From a virus: a DNA stretch of 38,293 bases. Location of the stretch: positions 1 through 38,293 of IMG/VR virus record IMGVR_UViG_3300045131_001751; one strand, written 5' to 3'. Below, piece after piece: positions 1 through 4,873 of this stretch. A model generated the notes under the pieces. It was not told the DNA's origin. It worked only from the letters and a program-made list of their open reading frames with translations, and did not search any database. The position numbers were made by a program, and so were the translations under genes. How positions within the stretch are numbered: the first letter of the stretch is position 1; each line of letters begins with the position of its first letter.

Positions 1-127
1 CCGGATGTTCGTGGACAATGGCAAAACCTCGATACAAACCAGCTTGTCAAACCTTGAGCCGATTCTTGAGGACTTGCAGAATTTGAAGTCTATGCGGTTT
101 CAGTTGAAGTTACAGTGGGGGATGTTG
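1..127. repeat. Left copy of the 127-bp terminal direct repeat
   Basis: These 127 bases are identical to the last 127 bases of the window. The length equals a common maximum k-mer of short-read assemblers, so the repeat most likely marks a circular or circularly permuted assembly, not a physical terminal repeat. An open reading frame runs through the junction without interruption, which supports true circularity. The unit genome is 38,166 bp. Confidence 0.95.
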
Positions 128-214
128 CTTGGCTTTGCAACGGCTGTGGTGGGTATGATTGTTTGGGCTGTGCAGTCTGGCATAGCTCGGGTTGCTACTC
201 ATATCGGCGGTTAA
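2..214 (+). CDS. Candidate holin-like membrane protein, 3' part (gene crosses the contig junction)
   Basis: This is the downstream part of a 112-residue protein whose start codon lies at 38,042; the two parts join in the same frame through the terminal repeat. The N-terminal 80 residues are hydrophilic and look helical or coiled-coil. A single hydrophobic segment (about residues 84-104, containing LGFATAVVGMIVWAV) lies near the C-terminus, followed by a short tail. This layout resembles XhlA-type haemolysin/holin accessory proteins. It lies directly upstream of other small membrane genes and a spanin pair, which supports a lysis role. A tail-associated membrane protein is an alternative. No family-defining residues are visible, so the function rests on topology and position. 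Confidence 0.6.
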   Translation, partial: RMFVDNGKTSIQTSLSNLEPILEDLQNLKSMRFQLKLQWGMLLGFATAVVGMIVWAVQSGIARVATHIGG

Positions 215-218
215 TGAT

Positions 219-264
219 TTCCCGCAATTCAGCGGGGAACTATCAGTCTGATAAAGATTGATAG
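219..264. other. Two small hairpins between holin-like genes
   Basis: CCCGC (221-225) pairs with GCGGG (232-236), and CTATCA (240-245) pairs with TGATAG (259-264). Neither is followed by a T-tract, so they are not convincing terminators. They may shape or stabilise the mRNA between two lysis-region genes. Confidence 0.3.
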
Positions 265-288
265 GTGGTTGATAGAAGGAGGATGGTT

Positions 289-498
289 ATGTTGAAAGTT
301 GTTGGTGCATTGATTCCCGCGCTGTTGCGCTTGCTGACCCCCGAACTGGTCAAGACCGCAGTTAATGCGTTCATCGAAGTTATTGAAGATGCTTCTCGCA
401 ATTCGACGAACACTGTTGACGACGCATTGGTTCTGCCTTTGTGTAAGACCATCAGAACCGCTCTGGATGTTCCGGACGTGGACGGGGATAACGGCTAA
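289..498 (+). CDS. Small hydrophobic/amphipathic lysis-region protein of unknown function
   Basis: This 69-residue protein starts at ATG 289, which sits 6 nt after a strong AAGGAGG (276-282); the upstream GTG at 265 and ATG at 283 are poorly placed. The first half is hydrophobic (LKVVGALIPALLRLL) and the second half is acidic, ending DVPDVDGDNG. It lacks a clean 20-residue transmembrane segment, so it may be an amphipathic membrane-active peptide or a small tail/lysis accessory. Its stop codon overlaps the start of the next gene (TAATG), and it sits between a holin-like gene and the spanin pair. No family is recognised. Confidence 0.7.
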   Translation: MLKVVGALIPALLRLLTPELVKTAVNAFIEVIEDASRNSTNTVDDALVLPLCKTIRTALDVPDVDGDNG

Positions 499-710
499 TG
501 GAAGCTATCTTGCCAGCATGGGTGGTTCCGGTCGGGGTTATTCTTAGCCTCGTCGTTCCATCCGTGCTGACATGGTATGCAAAGCAGAGGAAGGTCATAA
601 AAGATGAATTGCTCAAAGTCAATACGGCTCCTGCCAGTCCTGACGACATTGCTGACATTGATCGCATTCAGCGGCTGCAAGACGAGCGGAACGTTCCTCC
701 CGCCAAGTGA
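498..710 (+). CDS. Candidate inner-membrane spanin (Rz-like)
   Basis: This 70-residue protein has one N-terminal transmembrane segment (about residues 7-27, VVPVGVILSLVVPSVL) followed by a charged, helix-prone tail. That is the topology of an i-spanin, which spans the inner membrane and reaches into the periplasm. The decisive clue is the gene architecture: a lipoprotein gene starts inside this one in the +1 frame (604) and runs past its end, as in Rz/Rz1 pairs. At 70 residues it is short for an i-spanin, so the periplasmic part could span the periplasm only with help from the lipoprotein. A simple small membrane protein is the alternative. Confidence 0.6.
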   Translation: MEAILPAWVVPVGVILSLVVPSVLTWYAKQRKVIKDELLKVNTAPASPDDIADIDRIQRLQDERNVPPAK

Positions 711-855
711 TGGCGTGGTGACAATCGTTAAGAGCGGGGTGGTCTATTTCCCTGCCAAATCGGTGATGTTTCCGGATGGTAAGGGCGGGCAAACCATGAA
801 TGAGTTCGGGTTTTATGCGGATAGTCGCTGGCGGTTGGCTCCGCCAAAGAAATAG
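604..855 (+). CDS. Candidate outer-membrane spanin lipoprotein (Rz1-like), overlapping the i-spanin
   Basis: This 83-residue protein has a lipoprotein signal peptide: a basic N-terminus, a hydrophobic core (LLPVLTTLLTLIAF) and the lipobox FSGC with Cys25 as the lipidated residue. Phe at position -3 is less usual than Leu. The mature part is about 59 residues and ends RLAPPKK. The gene begins within the preceding gene in another frame and extends 145 nt beyond it, the classical overlapping spanin arrangement. Together the pair would fuse inner and outer membranes in the last step of lysis, which implies a host with an outer membrane. It is the last gene before two terminators. Confidence 0.65.
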   Translation: MNCSKSIRLLPVLTTLLTLIAFSGCKTSGTFLPPSDGVVTIVKSGVVYFPAKSVMFPDGKGGQTMNEFGFYADSRWRLAPPKK

Positions 856-860
856 ATAAC

Positions 861-873
861 TGCAACCACTTTT
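861..873. repeat. 13-bp direct repeat, copy 1
   Basis: TGCAACCACTTTT occurs here, just after the spanin stop codon, and again at 1062-1074, just before the integrase. The pair brackets the non-coding region between the lysis and integrase genes. It could be an integrase arm site or part of the attachment site; this is inference. Confidence 0.5.
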
Positions 874-876
874 AAT

Positions 877-901
877 AACACCCTTTAAAATATGGTGTTT
901 T
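877..901 (+). terminator. Rho-independent terminator after the lysis genes
   Basis: AACACC (877-882) pairs with GGTGTT (894-899), with an 11-nt AT-rich loop and a T-run at 898-901. It lies about 20 nt after the o-spanin stop and would end the late transcript. Confidence 0.55.
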
Positions 902-946
902 CTAGGTTCCCCCCACCTCCATGCTTTTAAAAGCTGATGGATAGCA

Positions 947-997
947 AAAACCCCTGTTTTTATTGATTAAAACCAATAGAGACAGGGGTTTTGTTTT
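947..997. terminator. Strong bidirectional terminator at the end of the late operon
   Basis: AAAACCCCTGT (947-957) is perfectly complementary to ACAGGGGTTTT (982-992), an 11-bp stem with a T-rich end. The loop contains a further TATTG/CAATA pairing (961-965 with 974-978). The A-run on one side and T-run on the other allow termination in both directions. It insulates the integrase from late transcription. Confidence 0.8.
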
Positions 998-1086
998 GTC
1001 CGTCGCGTTTGCTATTGTCTCCTATGATACGTATATGATAGGTCTATTAGCATGTAAAAAGTGCAACCACTTTTCAACCGGAGGGG
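998..1086 (+). promoter_or_regulatory. Integrase upstream control region with repeats
   Basis: This stretch has no gene. It contains two TATGATA copies (1023-1029 and 1034-1040), and ATACGTATAT (1027-1036) matches 9 of 10 bases of the late promoter-like motif seen at 19,172 and 35,650. AAAAGTG/CACTTTT form a perfect inverted repeat at 1057-1074. A GGAGGGG ribosome-binding site at 1080-1086 precedes the integrase ATG. A promoter, an operator and the phage attachment site are all plausible here; the sequence alone does not separate them. Confidence 0.4.
1062..1074. repeat. 13-bp direct repeat, copy 2
   Basis: This is the second TGCAACCACTTTT. Unlike copy 1, it lies within a perfect inverted repeat (AAAAGTG, four-base spacer, CACTTTT). 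It lies 16 bp upstream of the integrase start codon. Confidence 0.5.
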
Positions 1087-1089
1087 CGT

Positions 1090-2190
1090 ATGCGGGGAGT
1101 GTGTGTTTATGACCGGGCAGACCGGAAGAAGAGTCCTTACGGGGCAAGGTGGAGTTCGGAGGGTAAATACCGGTTCCAGTTTTTCAGCAAAAAGGCGGAT
1201 CGGGATGCGTTTATCACCGATTTTGAGAAGAGGGTTGGGCTGCATGGCCGGGCTATTTTGTCGATGTCTGCCGGGGATGCGATGATTTGGGCGGAGTGTG
1301 TGAAGCTGGCAGGGTCGGCCCCGGCGGTTCTTAAGGCGGTTCAGCAGGCGACGGATCGGAGCAGGTTGAGGCGGGTTGATTTGTCGGCGGCGCGTCTGGA
1401 GTATGAAGAGGATCTGTTCAATAAAGGGTGTGATGAGGATTACCGGCGGCATGTGAAGAAGGCGCTGGGCCGGTTTCCGATGTCGGGGGCGGCTTTTGAT
1501 GTGGGGCAGGCTGAGGCCAGGACCTGGGCGGCCGGTTTGAGTTTCGCACCCCGGACGGTGCGCGGGCATATCAAGATTCTGACGGCGTTCTGGAATTGGA
1601 TGGTTGCTCGCGGGTATGCGGCTGATAATGTTTTCCGGTCTGTGCCGGTTCCGGTGGTTTCAGAAAGCGAGCCGGGGTTTTTGACGGTGGATGAGATGGG
1701 CCGGCTGATGAAGGCGGCGCGGGAGCACTTTCCGGATGCAGTGGCGTATTTTGCGCTGGGGGCGTTTGCCGGGTTGCGGTCGAGCGCGATCTGCCGGATG
1801 GATTGGGAGGAGCATATCCGCTTTGAGCAGCGCGGGATCCTGATTACCGGGGCGAATGCAAAGAACAAGCGCCGGCAGTTTGTGGACGGCCATGAGCCGA
1901 ATCTGTGGGCGTGGCTGGAGTGGGCGCGGGAGCATGCTCCGGCGGGGTTTGATTTAGAGCCTAGACTGTGGGAGCGGCGGCGGGAGCAGGTGGCGGAGAA
2001 GGCGGAGGTGGTGATGCCGCATAATGCACTCCGGCATTCGTTCTGCACCTACCACTGTGCGCTTTATGGTGATGCGGGCAAGACGGCAACCCTGTTGACG
2101 CACCGGGGTAACGTGGCGATCCTGTACCAGCACTATAAGGGGAACGCGGGCAGGCCGGAGGCGGAGAGGTACTTTGGGATCAGGCCGTGA
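1090..2190 (+). CDS. int: Tyrosine recombinase/integrase
   Basis: This 366-residue site-specific recombinase would integrate and excise the phage. An N-terminal arm-binding part (about 1-95) and a SAM-like core-binding domain (about 97-180) precede the catalytic domain (about 195-355). Visible catalytic residues are Arg230 (AGLR), a Lys near 258-260, Arg315 (NALRHSF), His338 (LLTHRG) and Tyr349 (YQHYKG). The His that usually stands three residues before the second Arg is Asn312, although His311 is adjacent; I recall NALRHSF-type motifs from PVC-group integrases. A GGAGGGG ribosome-binding site precedes the ATG. All key residues are present, so the enzyme is probably active and the phage temperate. 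Confidence 0.95.
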   Translation: MRGVCVYDRADRKKSPYGARWSSEGKYRFQFFSKKADRDAFITDFEKRVGLHGRAILSMSAGDAMIWAECVKLAGSAPAVLKAVQQATDRSRLRRVDLSAARLEYEEDLFNKGCDEDYRRHVKKALGRFPMSGAAFDVGQAEARTWAAGLSFAPRTVRGHIKILTAFWNWMVARGYAADNVFRSVPVPVVSESEPGFLTVDEMGRLMKAAREHFPDAVAYFALGAFAGLRSSAICRMDWEEHIRFEQRGILITGANAKNKRRQFVDGHEPNLWAWLEWAREHAPAGFDLEPRLWERRREQVAEKAEVVMPHNALRHSFCTYHCALYGDAGKTATLLTHRGNVAILYQHYKGNAGRPEAERYFGIRP

Positions 2191-2191
2191 G

Positions 2192-2233
2192 AGCAGGGGT
2201 TAGGGGGCGGGTGGCTGACGGATCGGGCGGATT
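2192..2233. repeat. Degenerate heptad and 9-mer micro-repeats after the integrase
   Basis: AGCAGGG, GTTAGGG and GGCGGGT follow one another directly after the integrase stop codon, and a GGATCGGGCGGAT segment (2220-2232) matches the 9-mer family at 6,842 and 9,750. These are members of the short tandem repeats scattered through the early region. Confidence 0.5.
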
Positions 2234-2238
2234 GCTGT

Positions 2239-2553
2239 TTAAAAGTTCTCTCCTATCCAAACGACAAACATGATTATTAATGCCAAAGGAAGCAGAAGCA
2301 CTATAGCTTTAATGGCTGTCAGCCAAGACATCATAAAAGAGCAAACTAAACGCTGTTCAATAGAGGTCGTCTGTCTGCAATCTTTATTTAAAAAAAATAT
2401 AACAGCCATCGTGGAAAACAGAGGAATTAGCATTACAAAACCATTAGAGGGAGCGATGTCGCCAGCTATTACGCTGGCTGTAATGAATGTCCCAATTTCA
2501 AGCAGGTTTGTGCCTGACGATACGTTATCTTTGAATAGTTTTTTAAATTCCAT
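2239..2553 (-). CDS. Small membrane protein, only leftward gene, probable lysogeny-expressed moron
   Basis: This 104-residue protein has two clear hydrophobic segments (GFVMLIPLFSTMAVIFFL and AIVLLLPLALIIMFVVWIG) and a weaker one near residues 22-34. A GGAAC sequence about 9 nt upstream of the ATG is a weak ribosome-binding site. The region is much richer in A and T than its surroundings, and this is the only gene on the minus strand, both typical of a prophage-expressed accessory gene. Superinfection exclusion is a reasonable guess from the topology, but no family is recognised. A plus-strand ORF over the same bases (2,270-2,578) lacks these protein-like features. Confidence 0.6.
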   Translation of the reverse strand: MEFKKLFKDNVSSGTNLLEIGTFITASVIAGDIAPSNGFVMLIPLFSTMAVIFFLNKDCRQTTSIEQRLVCSFMMSWLTAIKAIVLLLPLALIIMFVVWIGENF

Positions 2554-2683
2554 TAGAATTGTTCCAGATTGTTTTTAGCCAATTCATGCGGGCAATCCTA
2601 CAGGCGTAAAAAAATAATTCAAAATAAATGTTGTGTTAAGCTATAGGAGGTGTTAACACCTAGAACCATGAAGCGAGGCATAT
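2554..2683. promoter_or_regulatory. Divergent control region between the leftward membrane gene and the RHH genes
   Basis: This is an AT-rich spacer holding the start of the rightward early operon and the upstream part of the leftward gene. TTCAAA (2618-2623) and TATAGG (2642-2647), 18 bp apart, are a possible rightward promoter that abuts the 14-bp palindrome at 2648. Such overlap would allow repression by the RHH proteins. The promoter boxes are weak and are assigned by eye. Confidence 0.4.
2648..2661. promoter_or_regulatory. Operator 1: perfect 14-bp palindrome upstream of the RHH genes
   Basis: AGGTGTTAACACCT is a perfect palindrome. The same core recurs at 2960 and 3034 with one changed base. 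It lies 22 bp upstream of the first RHH gene, where an autoregulatory Arc/CopG-type repressor would bind. Confidence 0.75.
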
Positions 2684-2875
2684 ATGGCAAACCAGAGAAA
2701 AAAGGGGAAATCACAGGTTAGTGCTTGGGTTACCGAGGATGTGGCCGGCCGGGTTAAAAAGATTGCAGAAACAGAGGATCGCCCGGTGAGTGATGTGGTT
2801 AATGATATTTTGAGGGAATGGATAGCTAAAGAAGAAGAGAGTATAAAATATGGCAAATCTAAGCGCAGTCATTGA
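2684..2875 (+). CDS. Ribbon-helix-helix (CopG/Arc-like) DNA-binding protein 1
   Basis: This 63-residue protein has the RHH pattern: a short beta strand (SQVSAWV, residues 10-16), helix A (EDVAGRVKKIAETED) and helix B (SDVVNDILREWIAK). RHH proteins act as dimers that insert the paired strand into the DNA major groove and usually repress their own operon. A palindrome of the right size lies just upstream. GCGAGG (2673-2678) is the ribosome-binding site. Its 3' end overlaps the next RHH gene by 26 nt in another frame, so the two are co-translated and might form homo- or heterodimers. It is a candidate lysogeny or early-operon repressor. Confidence 0.8.
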   Translation: MANQRKKGKSQVSAWVTEDVAGRVKKIAETEDRPVSDVVNDILREWIAKEEESIKYGKSKRSH

Positions 2876-3020
2876 TGATGATCTAAAACAAAAACTGGAA
2901 GTCATTGCTGGGCGTGAACATCGTTCTATCAGCAATGTTGTTTCAATTATTTTGTCTAAAGGTGTTACCACCTACGAAGAAAATTCACGCAAGAAACGCC
3001 AGCTGGCGACTGCTGGTTAA
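2850..3020 (+). CDS. Ribbon-helix-helix DNA-binding protein 2 (56 residues)
   Basis: This short gene starts at ATG 2850 inside the end of the first RHH gene and ends at TAA 3018-3020. It encodes a second RHH fold: strand NLSAVID, helix A (DLKQKLEVIAGREHR) and helix B (SISNVVSIILSKG), with a basic tail (SRKKRQLATAG). Its strand differs from that of protein 1, so DNA specificity may differ. A copy of the operator core (2960-2973) lies inside this coding sequence and another lies just after it, so binding could affect elongation or the downstream operon. No obvious ribosome-binding site is seen, in keeping with translational coupling to the upstream gene. Confidence 0.8.
   Translation: MANLSAVIDDDLKQKLEVIAGREHRSISNVVSIILSKGVTTYEENSRKKRQLATAG
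2960..2973. promoter_or_regulatory. Operator 2: near-palindrome inside the second RHH gene
   Basis: AGGTGTTACCACCT differs from operator 1 by one base. Its 12-bp core is identical, in reverse complement, to the core of operator 3. It lies within codons of the second RHH gene, so it constrains both the protein and the site. Confidence 0.65.
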
Positions 3021-3033
3021 TTTTTTTATGTAA

Positions 3034-3047
3034 GGGTGGTAACACCC
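3034..3047. promoter_or_regulatory. Operator 3: near-palindrome upstream of the early operon
   Basis: GGGTGGTAACACCC carries, on the opposite strand, the same GGTGTTACCACC core as operator 2. It lies between the second RHH gene and the gene at 3,063, in the leader of the early operon. Confidence 0.7.
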
Positions 3048-3062
3048 AACCAAGGAGACGAA

Positions 3063-3224
3063 ATGAGCACGTTTGACCGGATGGAGATTATTGCGGAGAT
3101 CGAGGCGGCGGCGCAGTCGCTGGGGATGCAGAAGCTGACGGTGCTGAATAAGCTCACCAACCTGGTGGATGCCGATCTGCTGAAGCTGTGGAGCGCGTTG
3201 AAGTCGATTGGTGAAGTGGCGTAG
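3063..3224 (+). CDS. Small helical early protein of unknown function (53 residues)
   Basis: The start is ATG 3063, preceded by a strong AAGGAGA (3052-3058); a longer frame from GTG 3036 begins in the operator and is unlikely. The protein is predicted to be all-helical and contains QKLTVLNKLTNLVDADLLK. It has no recognised family. Its leader AACCAAGGAGACGAA (3048-3062) is repeated exactly upstream of the gene at 3,724. As the first gene after operator 3 it is likely under RHH control. Confidence 0.65.
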   Translation: MSTFDRMEIIAEIEAAAQSLGMQKLTVLNKLTNLVDADLLKLWSALKSIGEVA

Positions 3225-3239
3225 GCACAAAGGCACAGA
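3224..3239. repeat. 16-bp micro-repeat, copy 1
   Basis: GGCACAAAGGCACAGA fills the gap between two small genes and recurs exactly at 4,007-4,022 inside another gene. It belongs to the cluster of short tandem repeats in the early region. Confidence 0.7.
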
Positions 3240-3422
3240 ATGAACTTTGAAAAACAGATTCTTACTACGGCTGAGGCGGCGCAGTGGCTGGGGATACCGG
3301 CGCCGGAGCTGAAGCGGTTGATGCAGGCCGGGCATATCCGCCGTCTGCGCGGTTACCACAAGCCGTTCAAGTTTTCCGTGGTGGAGCTTCGCCGGTATCT
3401 GAGCGAAGGGGTGGTGGCGTAG
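3240..3422 (+). CDS. Excisionase-like helix-turn-helix protein
   Basis: This 60-residue protein fits the MerR/excisionase-type winged HTH: LTTAEAAQWLGIPAPELKRL forms the HTH, followed by the wing IRRLRGYHKPFKFSVVELRRYL, where the FS-ELRRYL ending is typical. Excisionases bend attachment-site DNA and steer the integrase toward excision; the same fold also serves as a small repressor. It lies in the lysogeny block close to the integrase and RHH genes, consistent with either role. No clear ribosome-binding site precedes the ATG, because the upstream gap is a micro-repeat. Confidence 0.7.
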   Translation: MNFEKQILTTAEAAQWLGIPAPELKRLMQAGHIRRLRGYHKPFKFSVVELRRYLSEGVVA

Positions 3423-3480
3423 GGGGAGCGGGGGCGTGGGGGCGTGGGGGAGTGTGTGGGTGTGTGGGTGAGTGCGGGAG
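3423..3480. repeat. Octad micro-repeat array
   Basis: GCGTGGGG is repeated twice and followed by GAGTGTGT, GGGTGTGT and GGGTGAGT. The units are 8 bp long and G/T-only on this strand. The array fills the gap between two genes, and related octads occur at 3,690, 6,488 and 8,520. Confidence 0.7.
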
Positions 3481-3487
3481 GTGAACG

Positions 3488-3694
3488 ATGGACCGAAGAC
3501 GCGGTTACTGGGACGGGACGGAGGTTGTTGAGCAGGGATCAGGGAGCAGGAGTCAGGTGACAGGCCGGCGGGCGGTTCCGACGATTGAGCCTCTGGAAGA
3601 GACGGGTGAGTTTAGATCGTGGTACCGGGGGAAGTTCGGGCGCGATCCGGTGACGCAGAGTCCGGTTTTTGATGGGGAGTATGTGGGTTCGTGA
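3488..3694 (+). CDS. Small early protein with an in-frame heptad repeat
   Basis: This 68-residue protein has a good ribosome-binding site (GGGAGGTG) before ATG 3488. It is of unknown function, hydrophilic, and rich in Arg and Gly. Residues about 15-26 (EQGSGSRSQVTG) are encoded by five consecutive heptads of the NNCAGGN type (3531-3565), so this part is insertion-derived and not part of a conserved fold. The flanking parts (MDRRRGYWDGTEVV and the FRSWYRGKFGRDP region) may be the ancestral protein. Confidence 0.55.
   Translation: MDRRRGYWDGTEVVEQGSGSRSQVTGRRAVPTIEPLEETGEFRSWYRGKFGRDPVTQSPVFDGEYVGS
3531..3565. repeat. Heptad micro-repeat array inside a gene
   Basis: The five units are AGCAGGG, ATCAGGG, AGCAGGA, GTCAGGT and GACAGGC, each fitting NNCAGGN. 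They lie fully inside a coding region and keep it open. Confidence 0.8.
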
Positions 3695-3723
3695 GTGTGT
3701 GAGTAATAACCAAGGAGACGAAA

Positions 3724-4170
3724 ATGTGCAAGGTGACGATTCATGAGTTGAAGAAGGCGAAGAAGCCGGTTACGGGCGATAAAGAGGGGCGTCAGTGGAC
3801 GCTGTACATCATGGAGTGTGTGGTGTCGGTCGATGAGAACACCAAGACCGATGTGCGGACGGTGAAGACGTTCGAGCAGGAAATCTTCCAGCAGATCAAT
3901 GCCATGCAGGCCGGTCAGAAGCTGACGTTTGAGGCCGATAAGAAGCCGGACGGTGCGGTTTTTGAGTACACGATTAAAAAGCCCAAAGCTGAATTTAACC
4001 ACAGAGGGCACAAAGGCACAGAGGGGCAGACAAACCGGCAGTGCGTTCTGAAGGTGGCGGTTGAGCTGGAGCGGGCACGGTCTGCGGTGACTGGCGATGT
4101 GCCGACAGCCAAGGACATTATTGCAACTGCAGAAGAGCTGCTGGTGTGGCTGGAAGGGGGTGCTAAATGA
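3724..4170 (+). CDS. Putative OB-like single-stranded-DNA-binding or recombination accessory protein with a duplicated C-terminal module
   Basis: This 148-residue protein has an N-terminal part (1-84) with alternating beta strands (KVTIHELKKAKKPV, RQWTLYIMECVV, KLTFEAD, VFEYTI) that looks like an OB fold. A micro-repeat (3999-4026) encodes the joint NHRGHKGTEG. A C-terminal helical module (about 101-148) begins TNRQ and ends WLEGGAK; a second copy of this module forms the next gene. Similar tails occur in phage proteins near single-strand-binding and annealing functions. The 15-bp leader AACCAAGGAGACGAA gives a strong ribosome-binding site. The DNA-binding role is inferred from fold-like patterns only. 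Confidence 0.55.
   Translation: MCKVTIHELKKAKKPVTGDKEGRQWTLYIMECVVSVDENTKTDVRTVKTFEQEIFQQINAMQAGQKLTFEADKKPDGAVFEYTIKKPKAEFNHRGHKGTEGQTNRQCVLKVAVELERARSAVTGDVPTAKDIIATAEELLVWLEGGAK
4001..4026. repeat. CACAGAGG/CACAAAGG micro-repeat at a domain joint
   Basis: ACAGAGGGCACAAAGGCACA is followed by GAGGGG. The 16-bp core (4007-4022) is identical to 3,224-3,239. It sits exactly between the OB-like part and the TNRQ module of the gene at 3,724. Confidence 0.7.
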
Positions 4171-4403
4171 CAGCGGTCAGTAATCAGGGGGCAGGGGTCA
4201 AGGGGCAGGCATTCGGCGAGACAAACCGGCAGACGGCGCTGAACGCGGCGGTTTCTTGCCTGCATTTCGAACCGCTTAATCCAAAAGGTCATAATGTTCC
4301 AGCAGATCCGGAGCTTTTTACTGATTTGTCAAACAGCGTTGCAGATCAAACGCTGATTTTGGCCGGCAGATTTTTGACGTTTCTGGAAGGCGGTGCCAAA
4401 TGA
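4167..4403 (+). CDS. Stand-alone copy of the TNRQ...FLEGGAK module
   Basis: This 78-residue protein starts by a 4-bp ATGA overlap with the preceding gene. Its N-terminus is encoded by five NNCAGGN-type heptads (4176-4210). The rest (TNRQTALNAAV ... AGRFLTFLEGGAK) is a paralogue of the C-terminus of the preceding gene, with the 14-bp stretch AGACAAACCGGCAG conserved at DNA level. It is probably a helical oligomerisation or protein-interaction module; its function is unknown. The two genes look like the product of a local duplication with repeats at the breakpoints. Confidence 0.6.
   Translation: MTAVSNQGAGVKGQAFGETNRQTALNAAVSCLHFEPLNPKGHNVPADPELFTDLSNSVADQTLILAGRFLTFLEGGAK
4176..4210. repeat. 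Heptad micro-repeat array at the start of a gene
   Basis: The units are GTCAGTA, ATCAGGG, GGCAGGG, GTCAAGG and GGCAGGC, the same NNCAGGN family and the same five-unit length as the array at 3,531. Confidence 0.75.
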
Positions 4404-4873
4404 ATATTCTGAGGCTTAAAGCGGATGGATCCACTGAGCAGCGGATTCTGGATTATCTGAATCAGAATGCTTCTGATGTGCTGGCTGAGAAGATCAACGC
4501 GGGCACAAAGACGCTGGCCGGGGCGGTGAAGTATGCAACAGAGCAGGCGCGTAAGCTGGCCAAGAGCGACGGCTGTGTCTGTGTGGATGACGCGACGGTG
4601 TTCGGGTGGATTATCCACTTCTTCGAAGAGGATGAAATTGCCGAACAGCCGAAGAAGGAAAAGGCCGCAGTCAAACTGCCTGGCGGGGTGAAGGAGAAGG
4701 CCGGGGGGCAGGGGACAGAGGACAGAGGACAGAGGACAGAAGGCAGAGGGCGGAAGACTGATAAGACAGCCAAACCGGCAGAGCCTGCCAAACCTGCTGA
4801 ACCAGCAAAACCGAAAGGCCCGATTATTCTGGAGCTGTTTTCAATGGACCAGATTCAGGCGGTGAAGAAATGA
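4400..4873 (+). CDS. PcfK-like protein
   Basis: The N-terminal part of this 157-residue protein matches the PcfK pattern known from conjugative plasmid pCF10 and many phages: a helical start (RILDYLNQNASDVLAEKIN), a YATEQARKLAKSDGC segment and the signature VDDATVFGWIIHFFEEDEI. A long charged linker follows, part of it encoded by GACAGAG heptads (4707-4748), then PAEPAKPAEPAKP and a short hydrophobic tail (ILELFSMDQIQAV). It overlaps the previous and next genes by 4 bp. Its partner PcfJ follows directly, as in other elements. The molecular role of the pair is not established; a DNA-processing function is often presumed. Confidence 0.75.
   Translation: MNILRLKADGSTEQRILDYLNQNASDVLAEKINAGTKTLAGAVKYATEQARKLAKSDGCVCVDDATVFGWIIHFFEEDEIAEQPKKEKAAVKLPGGVKEKAGGQGTEDRGQRTEGRGRKTDKTAKPAEPAKPAEPAKPKGPIILELFSMDQIQAVKK
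4707..4748. repeat. GACAGAG heptad array inside the pcfK-like gene
   Basis: GGCAGGG is followed by three perfect GACAGAG units, one GACAGAA and GGCAGAG. It is in frame and encodes a Gly/Arg/Glu-rich part of the interdomain linker. Same NNCAG phase as the arrays at 3,531 and 4,176. Confidence 0.8.

Noticed and set aside
2270-2578. Plus-strand open frame opposite the leftward membrane gene
   Set aside because: The minus-strand frame gives clear membrane segments, while this one gives no coherent pattern and has no ribosome-binding site.
3423-3480. CRISPR array or CRISPR-like repeats
   Set aside because: Units are 7-9 bp and directly adjacent, with no spacers and no cas genes.
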